Source of the DNA: Thermodesulfobacterium hydrogeniphilum
GTDB lineage: Bacteria > Desulfobacterota > Thermodesulfobacteria > Thermodesulfobacteriales > Thermodesulfobacteriaceae
Direction: 5' to 3'
NCBI RefSeq assembly: GCF_000746255.1
Contig: NZ_JQKW01000001.1
Location: 1-64,000, forward strand
DNA: 64,000 nucleotides
Part shown: positions 33,964 through 42,918 of the stretch, in pieces
How the letters are laid out: each line of letters begins with the position of its first letter
Numbering within the stretch: the stretch's first letter is position 1
The notes under the pieces: model-generated
Seen by the model: only the letters and a program-made list of their open reading frames with translations
Database searches by the model: none
Told to the model about the DNA's origin: nothing
Made by a program: the position numbers and the translations under genes

Positions 33964-35277
33964 ATGGAAGGAAAGATTATATCAGCTAAATGGATAATTC
34001 CTTCTGCAGAGGATAAGCCTTTAGAAAATTCCTGTTTGGTGATAGAGAAAGATAAAATTATAGATTTGGGATCTAAAGAAAAAATTGTTTCTAAATATCC
34101 TAATTTTCAAATAGAATCTTTTGAGAAAGGTCTTATTTTTCCTGGATTGGTTAATGCTCATACTCATGTTCCTATGACCATTTTAAGAGGTCTTGCCGAG
34201 GATCTTGCTTTGATGACATGGCTTACTCAATATATTTTTCCTGTAGAAGCTAAACTCAAAAGAGAATGGGTTTACTGGGGAACTAAACTATCTCTTATAG
34301 AAATGATCAAATCTGGAATAACTTTATTTTGCGATATGTATATTTTTGAACCTGAGGTAATAAGGGCTACAGAAGAATCAGGGTTAAAGGCACTTTTAGG
34401 AGAGGGGCTTTTTGACTTTCCTTCTCCTGGATATGGACCTTTAGAAAAAGGTTTGGGTCTTACAGAGGATTTATTAAAAAACTTTCAAAATCATCCCAGC
34501 ATTAAAATTGCTGTATCTCCTCATACTCTTTATACCTGTTCTCCTGAAACTATAAAAAAGTGTTTAAAAATAGCAGAAAAATATAGTGCTAAATTTCATA
34601 TTCATTTATCAGAAAATAAAGAAGAAGTGGTAGAAGTCCAGAAGAAATATGGTAAAAGACCTGTAAAATTACTTTACGAATTAGGGGCTTTTTCAGAAAA
34701 TCTTATAGCTGCTCATTGTGTTAAACTAACCCCCGAAGAAATAGAATTGTTAGCTGAAAATAAGGTTAATATAGCTCATTGTCCAGAAAGTAATTTGAAA
34801 TTAGGTTCTGGAATTGCACCTGTGCCTGAGTTATTACAATATAAAGTAAATATAGCTTTGGGAACAGATGGACCAGCCAGTAATAATGATTTAGATATAT
34901 TTTCAGAAATGAAAACTGCTTGCCTGATCCAGAAAGGTTTAAGAGAGAATCCAACCATAATTACAGCTAAGGATGTATTTAAAATGGCTACTGAATGGGG
35001 AGCTAAAGCTCTTGGTTTTGAAAATTCAGGTAAACTTTTACCAGGGTATAAAGCGGATTTAGCTGTTTTAGACCTAAACAATCATTCTTTACAGCCTGAT
35101 TATAACCCTTTAGCACTTTTGGTTTATAGTGCTAAAGGAGGTTATGTTTCTGATCTTATGGTAAATGGTAATTGGATAATGAAAAATTATCAAATTTTAA
35201 CCTTAAATGAAGAAGAAACAAAAGTAAAAATAGAAGAGATTAAAAAAGAAGTTTTATCCATTATTTCTAATCTTTAA
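33964..35277 (+). CDS. mtaD: 5-methylthioadenosine/S-adenosylhomocysteine deaminase-type amidohydrolase
   Basis: The 437-residue protein is a cytosine-deaminase-like amidohydrolase. Metal ligands are the HTH of VNAHTHVPMTILRGLAEDLALMTWL near residue 65, HIHLSE near 215, AHCVKL near 245, and LGTDGPASNN near 300. The LRGLAEDL loop and the SNLKLGSG segment are typical of MtaD (Thermotoga type), which deaminates methylthioadenosine and S-adenosylhomocysteine. The start ATG 33964 aligns with the family N-terminus; an upstream in-frame ATG lies inside the DRTGG gene. No ribosome site is strong, so coupling to the upstream stop (10-nt gap) is likely. Confidence 0.88.
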   Translation: MEGKIISAKWIIPSAEDKPLENSCLVIEKDKIIDLGSKEKIVSKYPNFQIESFEKGLIFPGLVNAHTHVPMTILRGLAEDLALMTWLTQYIFPVEAKLKREWVYWGTKLSLIEMIKSGITLFCDMYIFEPEVIRATEESGLKALLGEGLFDFPSPGYGPLEKGLGLTEDLLKNFQNHPSIKIAVSPHTLYTCSPETIKKCLKIAEKYSAKFHIHLSENKEEVVEVQKKYGKRPVKLLYELGAFSENLIAAHCVKLTPEEIELLAENKVNIAHCPESNLKLGSGIAPVPELLQYKVNIALGTDGPASNNDLDIFSEMKTACLIQKGLRENPTIITAKDVFKMATEWGAKALGFENSGKLLPGYKADLAVLDLNNHSLQPDYNPLALLVYSAKGGYVSDLMVNGNWIMKNYQILTLNEEETKVKIEEIKKEVLSIISNL

Positions 35278-35365
35278 AAATTGGTTTTAAAAAATTCCAT
35301 AACTTTCTAATAAATTATTCCATTATTTCCGAACAAGTGAAAATTATAACAAAAATATTGAAATT

Positions 35366-35394
35366 TGAGAAAAATGAGAAAGATTAGTATTATA
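35366..35394 (+). promoter_or_regulatory. Promoter of the CBS-acs pair
   Basis: TTGAGA (35366-35371) and TATTAT (35389-35394) are spaced by 17 nt and lie 39 nt before the chosen start at 35434. This also argues against the in-frame ATG at 35374, which would sit inside the promoter. Confidence 0.5.
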
Positions 35395-35433
35395 GGTTAT
35401 GTTGGTTATTTTAACAAAAAGGAGGAGGTTGAA

Positions 35434-35832
35434 ATGATAGAGATTGAGAAAATTAGAGTAAAAGATGTAATGAACACCCCTGTAGTAACCATTTCAGGGA
35501 ATGCTACTGTTAAAGAAGCAGCAGAAAAAATGGTTAAAACTGGTTACAGAGGTCTTGTAGTAGAAAGAGTTGATGAAGAGGATGCTTTTGGAATTATTAC
35601 TTTGGCAGATATTGTTTATAAAGTTATAGCAAAAGGCTTACCTTTAGAAAAAGTAAAGGTATTAGAAGTAATGACCAAACCATGCATCACAGTCCCAGAT
35701 TATTATGATATTAAGTATGCTGCCAAACTTATGGCTATGGCTAATATTGTAAGACTTCCTGTTATGTCTGGCAATGAATTAGTAGGTATCGTTACTCTTA
35801 GAGATCTTATTAAACCTTTTATAGGAAAATGA
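35434..35832 (+). CDS. CBS-pair protein upstream of acs
   Basis: The 132-residue protein is one CBS pair: VKDVMNTPVVTISGNATVKEAAEKMVKTGYRGLVVER with GIITLADIVYKVI, then VLEVMTKPCITVPDYYDIKYAAKLMAMANIVRLPVM with LVGIVTLRDLI. It has no other domain. The start ATG 35434 follows AAGGAGGAGG. It is 57 bp upstream of AMP-forming acetyl-CoA synthetase and probably shares its transcript. A sensor of AMP or acetyl-CoA-linked ligands acting on Acs is a reasonable guess. Confidence 0.88.
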   Translation: MIEIEKIRVKDVMNTPVVTISGNATVKEAAEKMVKTGYRGLVVERVDEEDAFGIITLADIVYKVIAKGLPLEKVKVLEVMTKPCITVPDYYDIKYAAKLMAMANIVRLPVMSGNELVGIVTLRDLIKPFIGK

Positions 35833-35844
35833 TTGGAATTAAAA

Positions 35845-35869
35845 AAAATAAAATAAAATAAAATAAAAA
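35845..35869 (+). repeat. Short AAAAT tandem repeat in acs leader
   Basis: Four TAAAA units with period 5 lie between the CBS stop and the acs ribosome site GGAGGTG. Slippage here would change the leader length but not the ribosome spacing, which lies downstream of it. Confidence 0.6.
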
Positions 35870-35889
35870 ATTTAGACAGGAGGTGAAAA

Positions 35890-37866
35890 ATGCCGGAACT
35901 TGAATCTTTATTAAAAGAAAGTAGAGTTTTTTATCCACCTCAAGAAGGTAAAGATCAAGCTTATATTTCTTCACGTTATCAATATAGGCAAATTTATCAA
36001 TATTCTTTAGAAGATCCTGATGAATTTTGGGCTGAAAGAGCTAAAGAATTAATAACTTGGTTTAAATACTGGAACAGAACCTGTTATTGGGATTTTTATA
36101 AACCAGAAATAAAGTTTTTTGAAGGTGGAAAACTTAATGCCTGTTTTAACTGTGTAGATAGACATTTAGAAGATCCGGCTGTTAAAAATAAAGCCGCTAT
36201 AATATGGCAGGGAGAACCAGATAGAGAAATAAAAGTTTACACTTATCAAATGCTTCATAGTGAGGTATGTAAATTTGCTAAAATATTAAAGAATTTAGGA
36301 GTAGAAAAAGGAGATAGAGTTACTATTTATCTTCCTACTATGCCTGAAGCTATAGCAGCAATGCTTGCCTGTGCACGCATAGGTGCTATTCATAGTGTAG
36401 TATTTGGAGGATTTTCAGCTGAGGCATTAAAGGTTCGTATTCTTGATGCTCAAGCAAAAGTTTTAATTACTTGTGATGGAACTTATAGAGCAGGAAGAAG
36501 AATTTCTCTTTTAGATAGAGCAGAAGAGGCTGTAAAAGATTGTGATTGTATAGAACATTGTATAGTAATAAATCGTTTTGGAGATCCTATAGAGCTTAAA
36601 GATAATAGATGTATTTTATACGATGATCTAAAAAAAGATTTAAGCATTTCTGAATATTGTGAATATGAAGTAATGGATGCAGAAGATCCTCTTTTTATTC
36701 TTTATACTTCAGGGACCACAGGAAAACCTAAGGGGGTTTTTCACACAACAGGAGGTTATTTAGTTTACGCTGCACATACTACACAATGGGCTTTTGATTT
36801 AAAACCTGAAGACATTTTTTGGTGCACAGCTGATATTGGATGGATAACAGGACATACCTATGTAGTATATGGGCCTTTAGCTCTTGGAGCTACAGTATTT
36901 ATATATGAAGGAGTTCCTACTTATCCCAATCCTGGAAGGTGGTGGGAATTGGTAGATCGTTATCAGGTTACTATCTTTTATACTGCTCCTACTGCTATTA
37001 GAGCTCTTATGCGTGAAGGAGAGGAATGGCCTAAAAAATACAATCTTTCCAGTTTAAGACTTCTTGGAACAGTAGGAGAGCCTATTAATCCTGAAGCCTG
37101 GCTTTGGTATTATAAAAATGTAGGACATGAGCGCTGTCCTATTGTAGATACTTGGTGGCAGACAGAAACAGGTGGGCATATGATAGCACCTATTCCTTAT
37201 GCTGTTCCTCAAAAGCCAGGTTCTGCGACATATCCTTTGCCTGGAATTGAACCAGTGATTTTAAGATCAGATGGAACAGAAGCAGATATTAATGAAGGTG
37301 GTCATTTATGTATTAAAAGAGCTTGGCCAGGTATGGCAAGAGGTGTTTGGGGTGATCCTCAAAGATTTAAAGAAGTTTATTTTAGCAGATTCCCAGGATA
37401 TTACTATACAGGAGACGGAGCTCGGAAAGACGAAGATGGATATTTCTGGATTATGGGAAGATTGGATGATGTTATCAATGTTTCAGGACATCGTTTGGGA
37501 ACCATGGAGTTAGAATCTGCTTTTGTAGAACATCCTGCAGTAGCAGAGGCAGCTGTAGTAGGATTTCCTCATGATATAAAGGGAGAAGGTATTTTTGCTT
37601 ATATTGTATTAAAAGAAGGTTATGAACCTTCTGAAGAGCTCAGAAAAGAATTAGTACAACATATTAGAAAAGTTATTGGACCTGTAGCTACACCTGATTA
37701 TATTCTTTTTGCTCCAGGTCTTCCAAAAACAAGAAGTGGAAAAATTATGAGAAGAATTTTAAGAAAATTAGCTGCTGGTCAATATGAAGATCTGGGAGAC
37801 ACTACTACCCTTGCTGAACCAGAAATTGTAGAAAAATTAAAAGAGCTTAGAGAGAATTTAAGTTAA
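35890..37866 (+). CDS. acs: AMP-forming acetyl-CoA synthetase
   Basis: The 658-residue enzyme activates acetate to acetyl-CoA using ATP, giving AMP and pyrophosphate. Seen are the AMP-binding loop LFILYTSGTTGKPKGVFHT, the acetate-pocket segment DTWWQTETGGHM near residue 420, TGDGARKDEDGYFWIMGRLDDVINVSGHRLGT (hinge) near 515, and the C-terminal acylation-regulated lysine motif PKTRSGKIMRR. Full length for the family. GGAGGTG lies before ATG 35890 and a strong terminator follows. Its coexistence with the ADP-forming enzyme upstream implies separate directions of acetate use. Confidence 0.97.
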   Translation: MPELESLLKESRVFYPPQEGKDQAYISSRYQYRQIYQYSLEDPDEFWAERAKELITWFKYWNRTCYWDFYKPEIKFFEGGKLNACFNCVDRHLEDPAVKNKAAIIWQGEPDREIKVYTYQMLHSEVCKFAKILKNLGVEKGDRVTIYLPTMPEAIAAMLACARIGAIHSVVFGGFSAEALKVRILDAQAKVLITCDGTYRAGRRISLLDRAEEAVKDCDCIEHCIVINRFGDPIELKDNRCILYDDLKKDLSISEYCEYEVMDAEDPLFILYTSGTTGKPKGVFHTTGGYLVYAAHTTQWAFDLKPEDIFWCTADIGWITGHTYVVYGPLALGATVFIYEGVPTYPNPGRWWELVDRYQVTIFYTAPTAIRALMREGEEWPKKYNLSSLRLLGTVGEPINPEAWLWYYKNVGHERCPIVDTWWQTETGGHMIAPIPYAVPQKPGSATYPLPGIEPVILRSDGTEADINEGGHLCIKRAWPGMARGVWGDPQRFKEVYFSRFPGYYYTGDGARKDEDGYFWIMGRLDDVINVSGHRLGTMELESAFVEHPAVAEAAVVGFPHDIKGEGIFAYIVLKEGYEPSEELRKELVQHIRKVIGPVATPDYILFAPGLPKTRSGKIMRRILRKLAAGQYEDLGDTTTLAEPEIVEKLKELRENLS

Positions 37867-37888
37867 ATATTGTTAAATTTTATAATCT

Positions 37889-37926
37889 AAAGACCTATAG
37901 GGAGAATCCCTATAGGTCTTTTTATT
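37889..37926 (+). terminator. Strong intrinsic terminator after acs
   Basis: A perfect 14-bp stem, AAAGACCTATAGGG (37889-37902) with CCCTATAGGTCTTT (37908-37921), surrounds a 5-nt loop and runs into T-rich sequence. It lies only 14 nt before the next gene, which therefore must start from little read-through or from a promoter inside this region. Confidence 0.92.
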
Positions 37927-37939
37927 TTTGGAGGTGTTT

Positions 37940-39103
37940 ATGAAAAGTTTTGAGTTTCAATTACCTACTAAAGTAATTTTTGGAAGAGATGCCTTAAAAA
38001 AAATTCCCAAGGAAGTTTCTCAAATAGGTAAAAAAGCTTTATGGGTTTATGGTAAAGACTCTATTAAACGGTACGGACTTTATGAAAAGATAAAAGATTT
38101 ATTAGAAAAATCTAAAATAGAGTATATAGAATTTGGAGGGATCAAATCTAATCCTCTTTTATCTAAGGTCTTAGAAGGTGTAAAAATAGCAAAAGAAAAC
38201 AAAATAGATTTTATTTTAGCTACAGGAGGAGGAAGTGTTATTGATACTGCTAAAGCTATTGCCTGTGGATATTATAATGAGGAAAAGATCTGGGATTTTT
38301 ATGAAAGAAAAGCATTTCCAGATAGAGCTTTACCCTTGGTTACAATTTTAACTATAGCAGGAACAGGTTCAGAGCTCAATAATATAAGCGTAATAGTAAA
38401 TGATGAAACAAGATTAAAACTTTCTATGAGTTCGCCTGTTTTATTTCCTAAGATCACTTTTTTAAATCCTGATTTAACTTTAACAGTGCCTCCTGATTAT
38501 ACAGCTTATGGTGCCTTTGATGCTTTTTCTCATGTCTTTGAAATTTTTATAAGCAGAGAATACAAAAAAGAATGTCTCACAGAAGATTTTATGATTATGC
38601 TTATGAAAAACATTATAAAATGGTCTGTAAAAGCAGTAAATAAACCCGATGATTATGAAGCCAGAGCTAATATAATGTGGGCTTCCTCTTTGGCTTTGTG
38701 CGGTCTTACAAAATCCGGAATAGGAAGATATAGATTTATTATCCATGCTATAGAACATACTTTAAGTGGAATTTACGATTTACCTCATGGATTAGGATTG
38801 GCTATTCTTACTTTAGCTTGGTTGAAAAAAAATAAAGAAAAAGATATGGTTAAAAGATTTTTTGAAAAGGTTTTTGATTTAACTATAAAAAAAGATAAAT
38901 CAAAATTAGATTTAGGCATAGAACTTTTTGAAAGCTGGTTAAAAGAATTGAGATTACCTTTGAATTTAAAAGATCTGAAAATTCCTAAGAAAGATCTGGA
39001 TTATTTAGTAGATAAGGCTTATCAAATTTTTACCATCTGGAAAGTAGAGGAATATAGCAAGGAATCAATTAAAGAGATTTTAGAGACTGCCTACTCAAAT
39101 TAA
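37940..39103 (+). CDS. Iron-containing alcohol dehydrogenase
   Basis: The 387-residue protein belongs to the group III iron-dependent alcohol dehydrogenases. It has FQLPTKVIFGRDAL at the start, the nucleotide segment ATGGGSVIDTAKAIACG near residue 95, and metal-site histidines in AFDAFSHVFEIFIS, IIHAIEHTLSG and LPHGLGLAIL. NADPH-dependent butanol dehydrogenase (YqhD/BdhA-like) members share this layout. It would reduce or oxidise short aldehydes and alcohols in the cytoplasm. The start is ATG 37940 after GGAGGTG. Confidence 0.92.
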   Translation: MKSFEFQLPTKVIFGRDALKKIPKEVSQIGKKALWVYGKDSIKRYGLYEKIKDLLEKSKIEYIEFGGIKSNPLLSKVLEGVKIAKENKIDFILATGGGSVIDTAKAIACGYYNEEKIWDFYERKAFPDRALPLVTILTIAGTGSELNNISVIVNDETRLKLSMSSPVLFPKITFLNPDLTLTVPPDYTAYGAFDAFSHVFEIFISREYKKECLTEDFMIMLMKNIIKWSVKAVNKPDDYEARANIMWASSLALCGLTKSGIGRYRFIIHAIEHTLSGIYDLPHGLGLAILTLAWLKKNKEKDMVKRFFEKVFDLTIKKDKSKLDLGIELFESWLKELRLPLNLKDLKIPKKDLDYLVDKAYQIFTIWKVEEYSKESIKEILETAYSN

Positions 39104-39127
39104 AATCATTCTAATTTTCAAAAATAA

Positions 39128-39165
39128 CTTGTCTTTTAAATTAATTTAGTATAAGATAAATATTA
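39128..39165 (+). promoter_or_regulatory. Promoter of the ldh-like gene, shared module with hydrogenase promoter
   Basis: TTGTCT (39129-39134) and TAAGAT (39152-39157) are 17 nt apart. The block TATAAGATAAATATTA (39150-39165) and the CTTGnCTTTT box at 39128-39137 recur with the same spacing before the hydrogenase genes at 49057-49094. Confidence 0.65.
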
Positions 39166-39187
39166 TAAAACATTTTAGGAGAATCTT

Positions 39188-40234
39188 ATGTCGTATAAAG
39201 TATACTTTTTTGAAATAGAAAAAGCTTGGGAGAAACAGTTATATCTTAAAAAACTAAAAGAAAAATTACAAGATCTTTTTGAAGAAATGGATATAACTTT
39301 TACCAATGATTTTTTAGACGAAAATACCTGTCAGAATTATCAGGATGTAGATATTGCTGTAATACAAATAAAATCCCATGTTACGGAAAATGTAATAAAT
39401 CAATTACCTAATCTGAAATTTTTGATTACAAGAACTACAGGAACAGATCATATAGATATTTTAGCCTGTCAGAAAAAAGGTGTAATTATAGCTAATTGTT
39501 CTCACTATGCTTCAACTACTGTAGCTGAATATACTATAGCTTTAGTTTTTGCTTTGGCCAAAAAATTAAAGCCAGCTATTGAAAAGAGTAAAGTTTTAGA
39601 TTTTTCCAAAGAAGGATTATTAGGAATAGATCTTATTGACAAAACCATAGGTATTGTAGGCACAGGGAGAATAGGAAGTGAGGTAGCAAGAATAGCTCAT
39701 GGAATTGGTATGGAAATTTTGGCTTACGATATTTCTCCTTCACAAGAATTGGCTAAGAAATATAATGTTAATTACGTAGATTTAGATACTTTATTAAAAA
39801 GATCTGATGTTATAACGATATTGATTCCTTATTATCCCAAAACTCACCATTTAATAAATAAAGACAATATTAGATTAGTAAAAGATGATGCTATTTTTAT
39901 TAATACAGCCAGAGGTCCTATAGTAGATACAGAAGCTTTAATCTGGGCTTTACGCAACAATAAATTACAAGGAGGAATTGCTTTAGATGTTTTTGAAGGA
40001 GAAAAGGTACTTTTAGAAATATCTAATTCACTTAACAAAACTTTTACATTAGAAGAATATGAAAAGGCTTTAAAAGTTTTATATTTATTAAAATTTCCTA
40101 ACACAATCTTTACACCGCATGTAGCTTTTTATACAAAAGATGCTATTGAAAGAGTTATAGACTGGGTGGTAGATAATATTTACCAGTTTCTTACTTATAA
40201 AACATTACCTAATAAATATAGGTTTTATTTTTGA
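39188..40234 (+). CDS. D-2-hydroxyacid dehydrogenase, D-lactate dehydrogenase-like
   Basis: The 348-residue enzyme of the D-isomer-specific 2-hydroxyacid dehydrogenase family has the NAD fold GIVGTGRIGSEVARIAHGIG near residue 155, catalytic Arg in NTARGPIVDTEALIWAL near 240, Glu in the VFEGEK segment and His in FTPHVAFYT near 320. TRTTGTDHID and long spacing between Glu and His resemble D-lactate dehydrogenase. It could reduce pyruvate to D-lactate or the reverse. Single gene with its own promoter; AGGAG lies before ATG 39188. Other 2-hydroxyacids cannot be excluded. Confidence 0.88.
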   Translation: MSYKVYFFEIEKAWEKQLYLKKLKEKLQDLFEEMDITFTNDFLDENTCQNYQDVDIAVIQIKSHVTENVINQLPNLKFLITRTTGTDHIDILACQKKGVIIANCSHYASTTVAEYTIALVFALAKKLKPAIEKSKVLDFSKEGLLGIDLIDKTIGIVGTGRIGSEVARIAHGIGMEILAYDISPSQELAKKYNVNYVDLDTLLKRSDVITILIPYYPKTHHLINKDNIRLVKDDAIFINTARGPIVDTEALIWALRNNKLQGGIALDVFEGEKVLLEISNSLNKTFTLEEYEKALKVLYLLKFPNTIFTPHVAFYTKDAIERVIDWVVDNIYQFLTYKTLPNKYRFYF

Positions 40235-40890
40235 ACTTTCCATTCACTAATTAAAAATTTGTCAATTATAAAATGATTAACAATTTCCAACCTGAGAATT
40301 TTTTTAAGACTTTTAAAACCTTCTCCACCTACTAAAGTAGGAACATTTTCTCCACCTATAATAACAGGTAGATGTATAATTCTAATTTCATCTATATAGC
40401 CTTTTCTTGCAAGTTCCCAATTTATAGAAGCTCCACCTTCTACCATAAGTTTTTTTATTCCTCTGTTATAAAGTTCTGGAAGGAGGATATCAAAATCTAC
40501 CAAATCTTCACCTGCGATAATAACTTCAGCACCCAATTTTTTAATTTTTTCTATTCTTTCTTGAGGTGCTCTTTTGGTGGTAACTATAATAGTAGGAGCT
40601 TCCTTAGAGAAAATGCTGGCATTTAAAGGAACATTAGCAGTAGAACAGGGAATAATACGAATTGGATTTTTACCCTCTACATATCTTACAGTAAGACTTG
40701 GATCATCAGTTCTTACAGTTTCGCATCCTACCATGATACCATCAACATTTGCTCTAATACTGTGGAGATATTTATAAACTTCTGTAGTCATTATACTCAT
40801 AAGTTCTTTGCTTGAAGCACCTCTATACAAAGTTAATTTACCATCTATAGTAACTTCTGAAGTTATAATAATATATGGTCTATTCATCAT
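40225..40890 (-). CDS. Riboflavin-pathway reductase, RibD C-terminal type
   Basis: The 221-residue protein is a dihydrofolate-reductase-fold enzyme matching the reductase half of RibD: SEVTIDGKLTLYRG near residue 10, GCETVRTDDPSLTVR near 55, MVEGGASINWELARKGYIDEI near 150. It lacks the deaminase domain, like the archaeal ArfC type. It would reduce the ribosyl-pyrimidine intermediate of riboflavin synthesis. A GGGAGA site precedes two adjacent ATGs (40890 and 40887). Its 3' end overlaps the convergent ldh-like gene by 10 nt and its 5' end overlaps the CDP-alcohol transferase gene by 11 nt. Confidence 0.87.
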   Translation of the reverse strand: MMNRPYIIITSEVTIDGKLTLYRGASSKELMSIMTTEVYKYLHSIRANVDGIMVGCETVRTDDPSLTVRYVEGKNPIRIIPCSTANVPLNASIFSKEAPTIIVTTKRAPQERIEKIKKLGAEVIIAGEDLVDFDILLPELYNRGIKKLMVEGGASINWELARKGYIDEIRIIHLPVIIGGENVPTLVGGEGFKSLKKILRLEIVNHFIIDKFLISEWKVQK

Positions 40891-41506
40891 AGGTTCTCCC
40901 AAAATTTTTATAAAGATAAATTATTCTGCTTAATAGAGAAAACAGAGTAAGTATAGTAATAATTTTTATACCATAACTTAATCCTATAGGAGCATTCAAT
41001 TTTTCTAAAATAGTAAAAATAATAAGACTTATATGAGTTTCTGGTCTGCCAAAGAATCCTACATTTTCTAAAGGATCTTGGATTTTTCCTTTAACTTTTA
41101 CTTGATACCCTATTTCTGCATATACTACAGGCTTAATAAAGGAATGCAAAAGAGAAGCTGTTACTGCTACAGTTGCCCAAAAAGGATCAGTATAAAGATA
41201 ACCTACTATTCCAAGAATTAAACCATCTACCCATTTATCTGCAATCCAATCAAAAACTGCCCCAAATTTAGTGGGTTTACCTGAAAGCCTTGCAACTGTT
41301 CCATCTGTTAGATCTAAAATCCCTGAAATAAAGAGAAAAGTTGCAGCAATAGTGAGATTTTCATAATAATAAGCTAAAGCAGAGGCTGTTCCAAATAAAA
41401 GCGAAAAAAAAGTTATTAAATTTGCAGGAATATTTAATCTAAAAAGAACTACTCCAACAGGTGTATAAAATTTTTTTAAAACTTCTCTTTTTTCTGTTAA
41501 ATTCAT
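40880..41506 (-). CDS. CDP-alcohol phosphatidyltransferase
   Basis: The approximately 208-residue membrane protein has the family signature DGTVARLSGKPTKFGAVFDW with IAD following it (DGxxARx8GxxxDxxxD) near residue 68, and five to six helices. It transfers a phospho-alcohol from CDP-diacylglycerol or a similar donor during phospholipid synthesis. NIPANLITFFSLL before the motif is shared with phosphatidylglycerophosphate and inositol-phosphate synthases; the head group cannot be told. A second family member lies at 53168-53767. The start is uncertain: ATG 41506 was chosen, but a TTG at 41542 is in frame; neither has a ribosome site. Confidence 0.85.
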   Translation of the reverse strand: MNLTEKREVLKKFYTPVGVVLFRLNIPANLITFFSLLFGTASALAYYYENLTIAATFLFISGILDLTDGTVARLSGKPTKFGAVFDWIADKWVDGLILGIVGYLYTDPFWATVAVTASLLHSFIKPVVYAEIGYQVKVKGKIQDPLENVGFFGRPETHISLIIFTILEKLNAPIGLSYGIKIITILTLFSLLSRIIYLYKNFGRTYDE

Positions 41507-41645
41507 AAAATAAAATTCTATTATTAAAAAAATAAAAGTCAAGCATATTGTATAAGAATCAACTTTTTCTAAACTTGTTATTTTGACTTTTCTTTGTAAA
41601 ATAGAAAAACATCTTTATATTTAAAAAATAATACCTTTAAAGTGT

Positions 41646-42284
41646 ATGGAAATAATTTTTCAAATTATTCACTATTTATTATCTTTTTTTGAAAGTAGTA
41701 GTTATTTAGGAATCTTTTTTCTTATGCTTTTAGAATCTACTTTAGTTCCTATCCCAAGTGAATTAATAATCCCTCCTGCAGCCTATTTAGCTTATCAAGG
41801 AAAGATGTCTTTAATAGGAGTGGTAATTTCTGGAATATTAGGTAGCCTTGTAGGAGCATTAATAAATTATTATTTAGCTTTAAATTTTGGTAGACCTGCT
41901 TTTTTACATTTTATTAAAAAATATGGAAAGTATGTACTTTTAACAGAGTATTCTTTCCAAAAAATGGAAAAATTTTGGGATAATCATGGGCATATCAGCA
42001 CATTTATTGGAAGACTTCTTCCTGGATTAAGACATGTCATTTCTATTCCTGCAGGTTTTGCCAGAATGGAATTATTTTTATTTTGTCTCTATACCACCTT
42101 AGGAGCTTTTCTTTGGTGCAGTTTTTTAGCCTTTTGTGGCTATTTTTTTGGTAAAAATGAGATTTTGTTGAAAAAATATATACATAAAGGCTCTTATGGA
42201 ATAGTTATTTTTTGTATCCTCTTGATAGGATTTTATGTATGGTTTAAACTTAAAAAGACTGAAAAGACTAATAACCATTTATGA
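41646..42284 (+). CDS. DedA-family membrane protein
   Basis: The 212-residue protein has the DedA pattern: LESTLVPIPSELIIPPAAYLA near residue 32, GSLVGALINYYLALNFGRP near 65, and GRLLPGLRHVISIPAGFARM near 120 with its conserved arginines, plus five hydrophobic segments. DedA proteins are thought to flip undecaprenyl phosphate or phospholipids. It lies between phospholipid and envelope genes but alone on its strand. It overlaps the lolA gene tail to tail by 17 nt. Confidence 0.92.
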   Translation: MEIIFQIIHYLLSFFESSSYLGIFFLMLLESTLVPIPSELIIPPAAYLAYQGKMSLIGVVISGILGSLVGALINYYLALNFGRPAFLHFIKKYGKYVLLTEYSFQKMEKFWDNHGHISTFIGRLLPGLRHVISIPAGFARMELFLFCLYTTLGAFLWCSFLAFCGYFFGKNEILLKKYIHKGSYGIVIFCILLIGFYVWFKLKKTEKTNNHL

Positions 42285-42918
42285 TTTGAATATTCTCAGA
42301 GAAGTTCAATATAAAAAGCTTATTATCTAAGTTAACATTATATCTTATTTGATTAAAAATTATTCTTATCTTTTCTCCTGTAGAATTAATGAAAGTGAAT
42401 TCCTTTACTTCTCCTGTATTTGGACTTACAACAAAAGAGATTTTTTCTACTTTTTTGTCCTTGTAGGCTGGTAAAAAGCTGACTTTCCAAAAATTTTTAT
42501 TTAAAACTTTAAAAGATTCTAATTTAAGGTCTTCTTTAATATTTCCTCTTCCACTCATAAAACCAAGAGCTAAGCGAGAAGAGATCGCCTTTCCTGAGGG
42601 ATATACAAAGGCTTGTTTTTCTTCAGGATAATAAATATATATATTATCTCCATCAGAAATTATTAAGAATTTTTCAGGGCTTTTGTATTCCCAGCGAAAT
42701 TTTCCAGGCTTTTTAATCCAAAGTCTACCTGTTCGTATTTCTTTGTTTCTATCAGGGAAATATGTTTCCTGTAAAAAATCAGCTTGAATAGTTTGAATAT
42801 TTTCATAAAAGTGTTGTATTTTATTTAAAATTTGTTCAATATTTTGAGCAGGTAACTTACAAGGGTTTACGAGGGCCCAGCACAGGACGAGGACGAACAC
42901 CATCACTCGGACCAACAA
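42268..42918 (-). CDS. lolA: Outer-membrane lipoprotein carrier LolA
   Basis: The protein of about 216 residues has a signal peptide (VMVFVLVLCWALVNP) and the LolA fold: IQTIQADFLQETYF, GRLWIKKPGKFRWEY with SPEKFLIISDGDNIYIYYPEEKQA following, typical of the periplasmic chaperone. It implies a double membrane with sorted lipoproteins. The 5' part overlaps the end of ftsK by 62 nt. The likely start is TTG 42918, placed after GGAGGAAGGA; an ATG at 42903 inside the signal peptide is an alternative. The order ftsK-lolA is common in Gram-negative bacteria. Confidence 0.9.
   Translation of the reverse strand: MLVRVMVFVLVLCWALVNPCKLPAQNIEQILNKIQHFYENIQTIQADFLQETYFPDRNKEIRTGRLWIKKPGKFRWEYKSPEKFLIISDGDNIYIYYPEEKQAFVYPSGKAISSRLALGFMSGRGNIKEDLKLESFKVLNKNFWKVSFLPAYKDKKVEKISFVVSPNTGEVKEFTFINSTGEKIRIIFNQIRYNVNLDNKLFILNFSENIQIINGY

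Noticed and set aside
35374-35433. N-terminal extension of the CBS protein from ATG 35374
   Set aside because: That codon lies inside the promoter, and the strong ribosome site AAGGAGGAGG is placed for ATG 35434.
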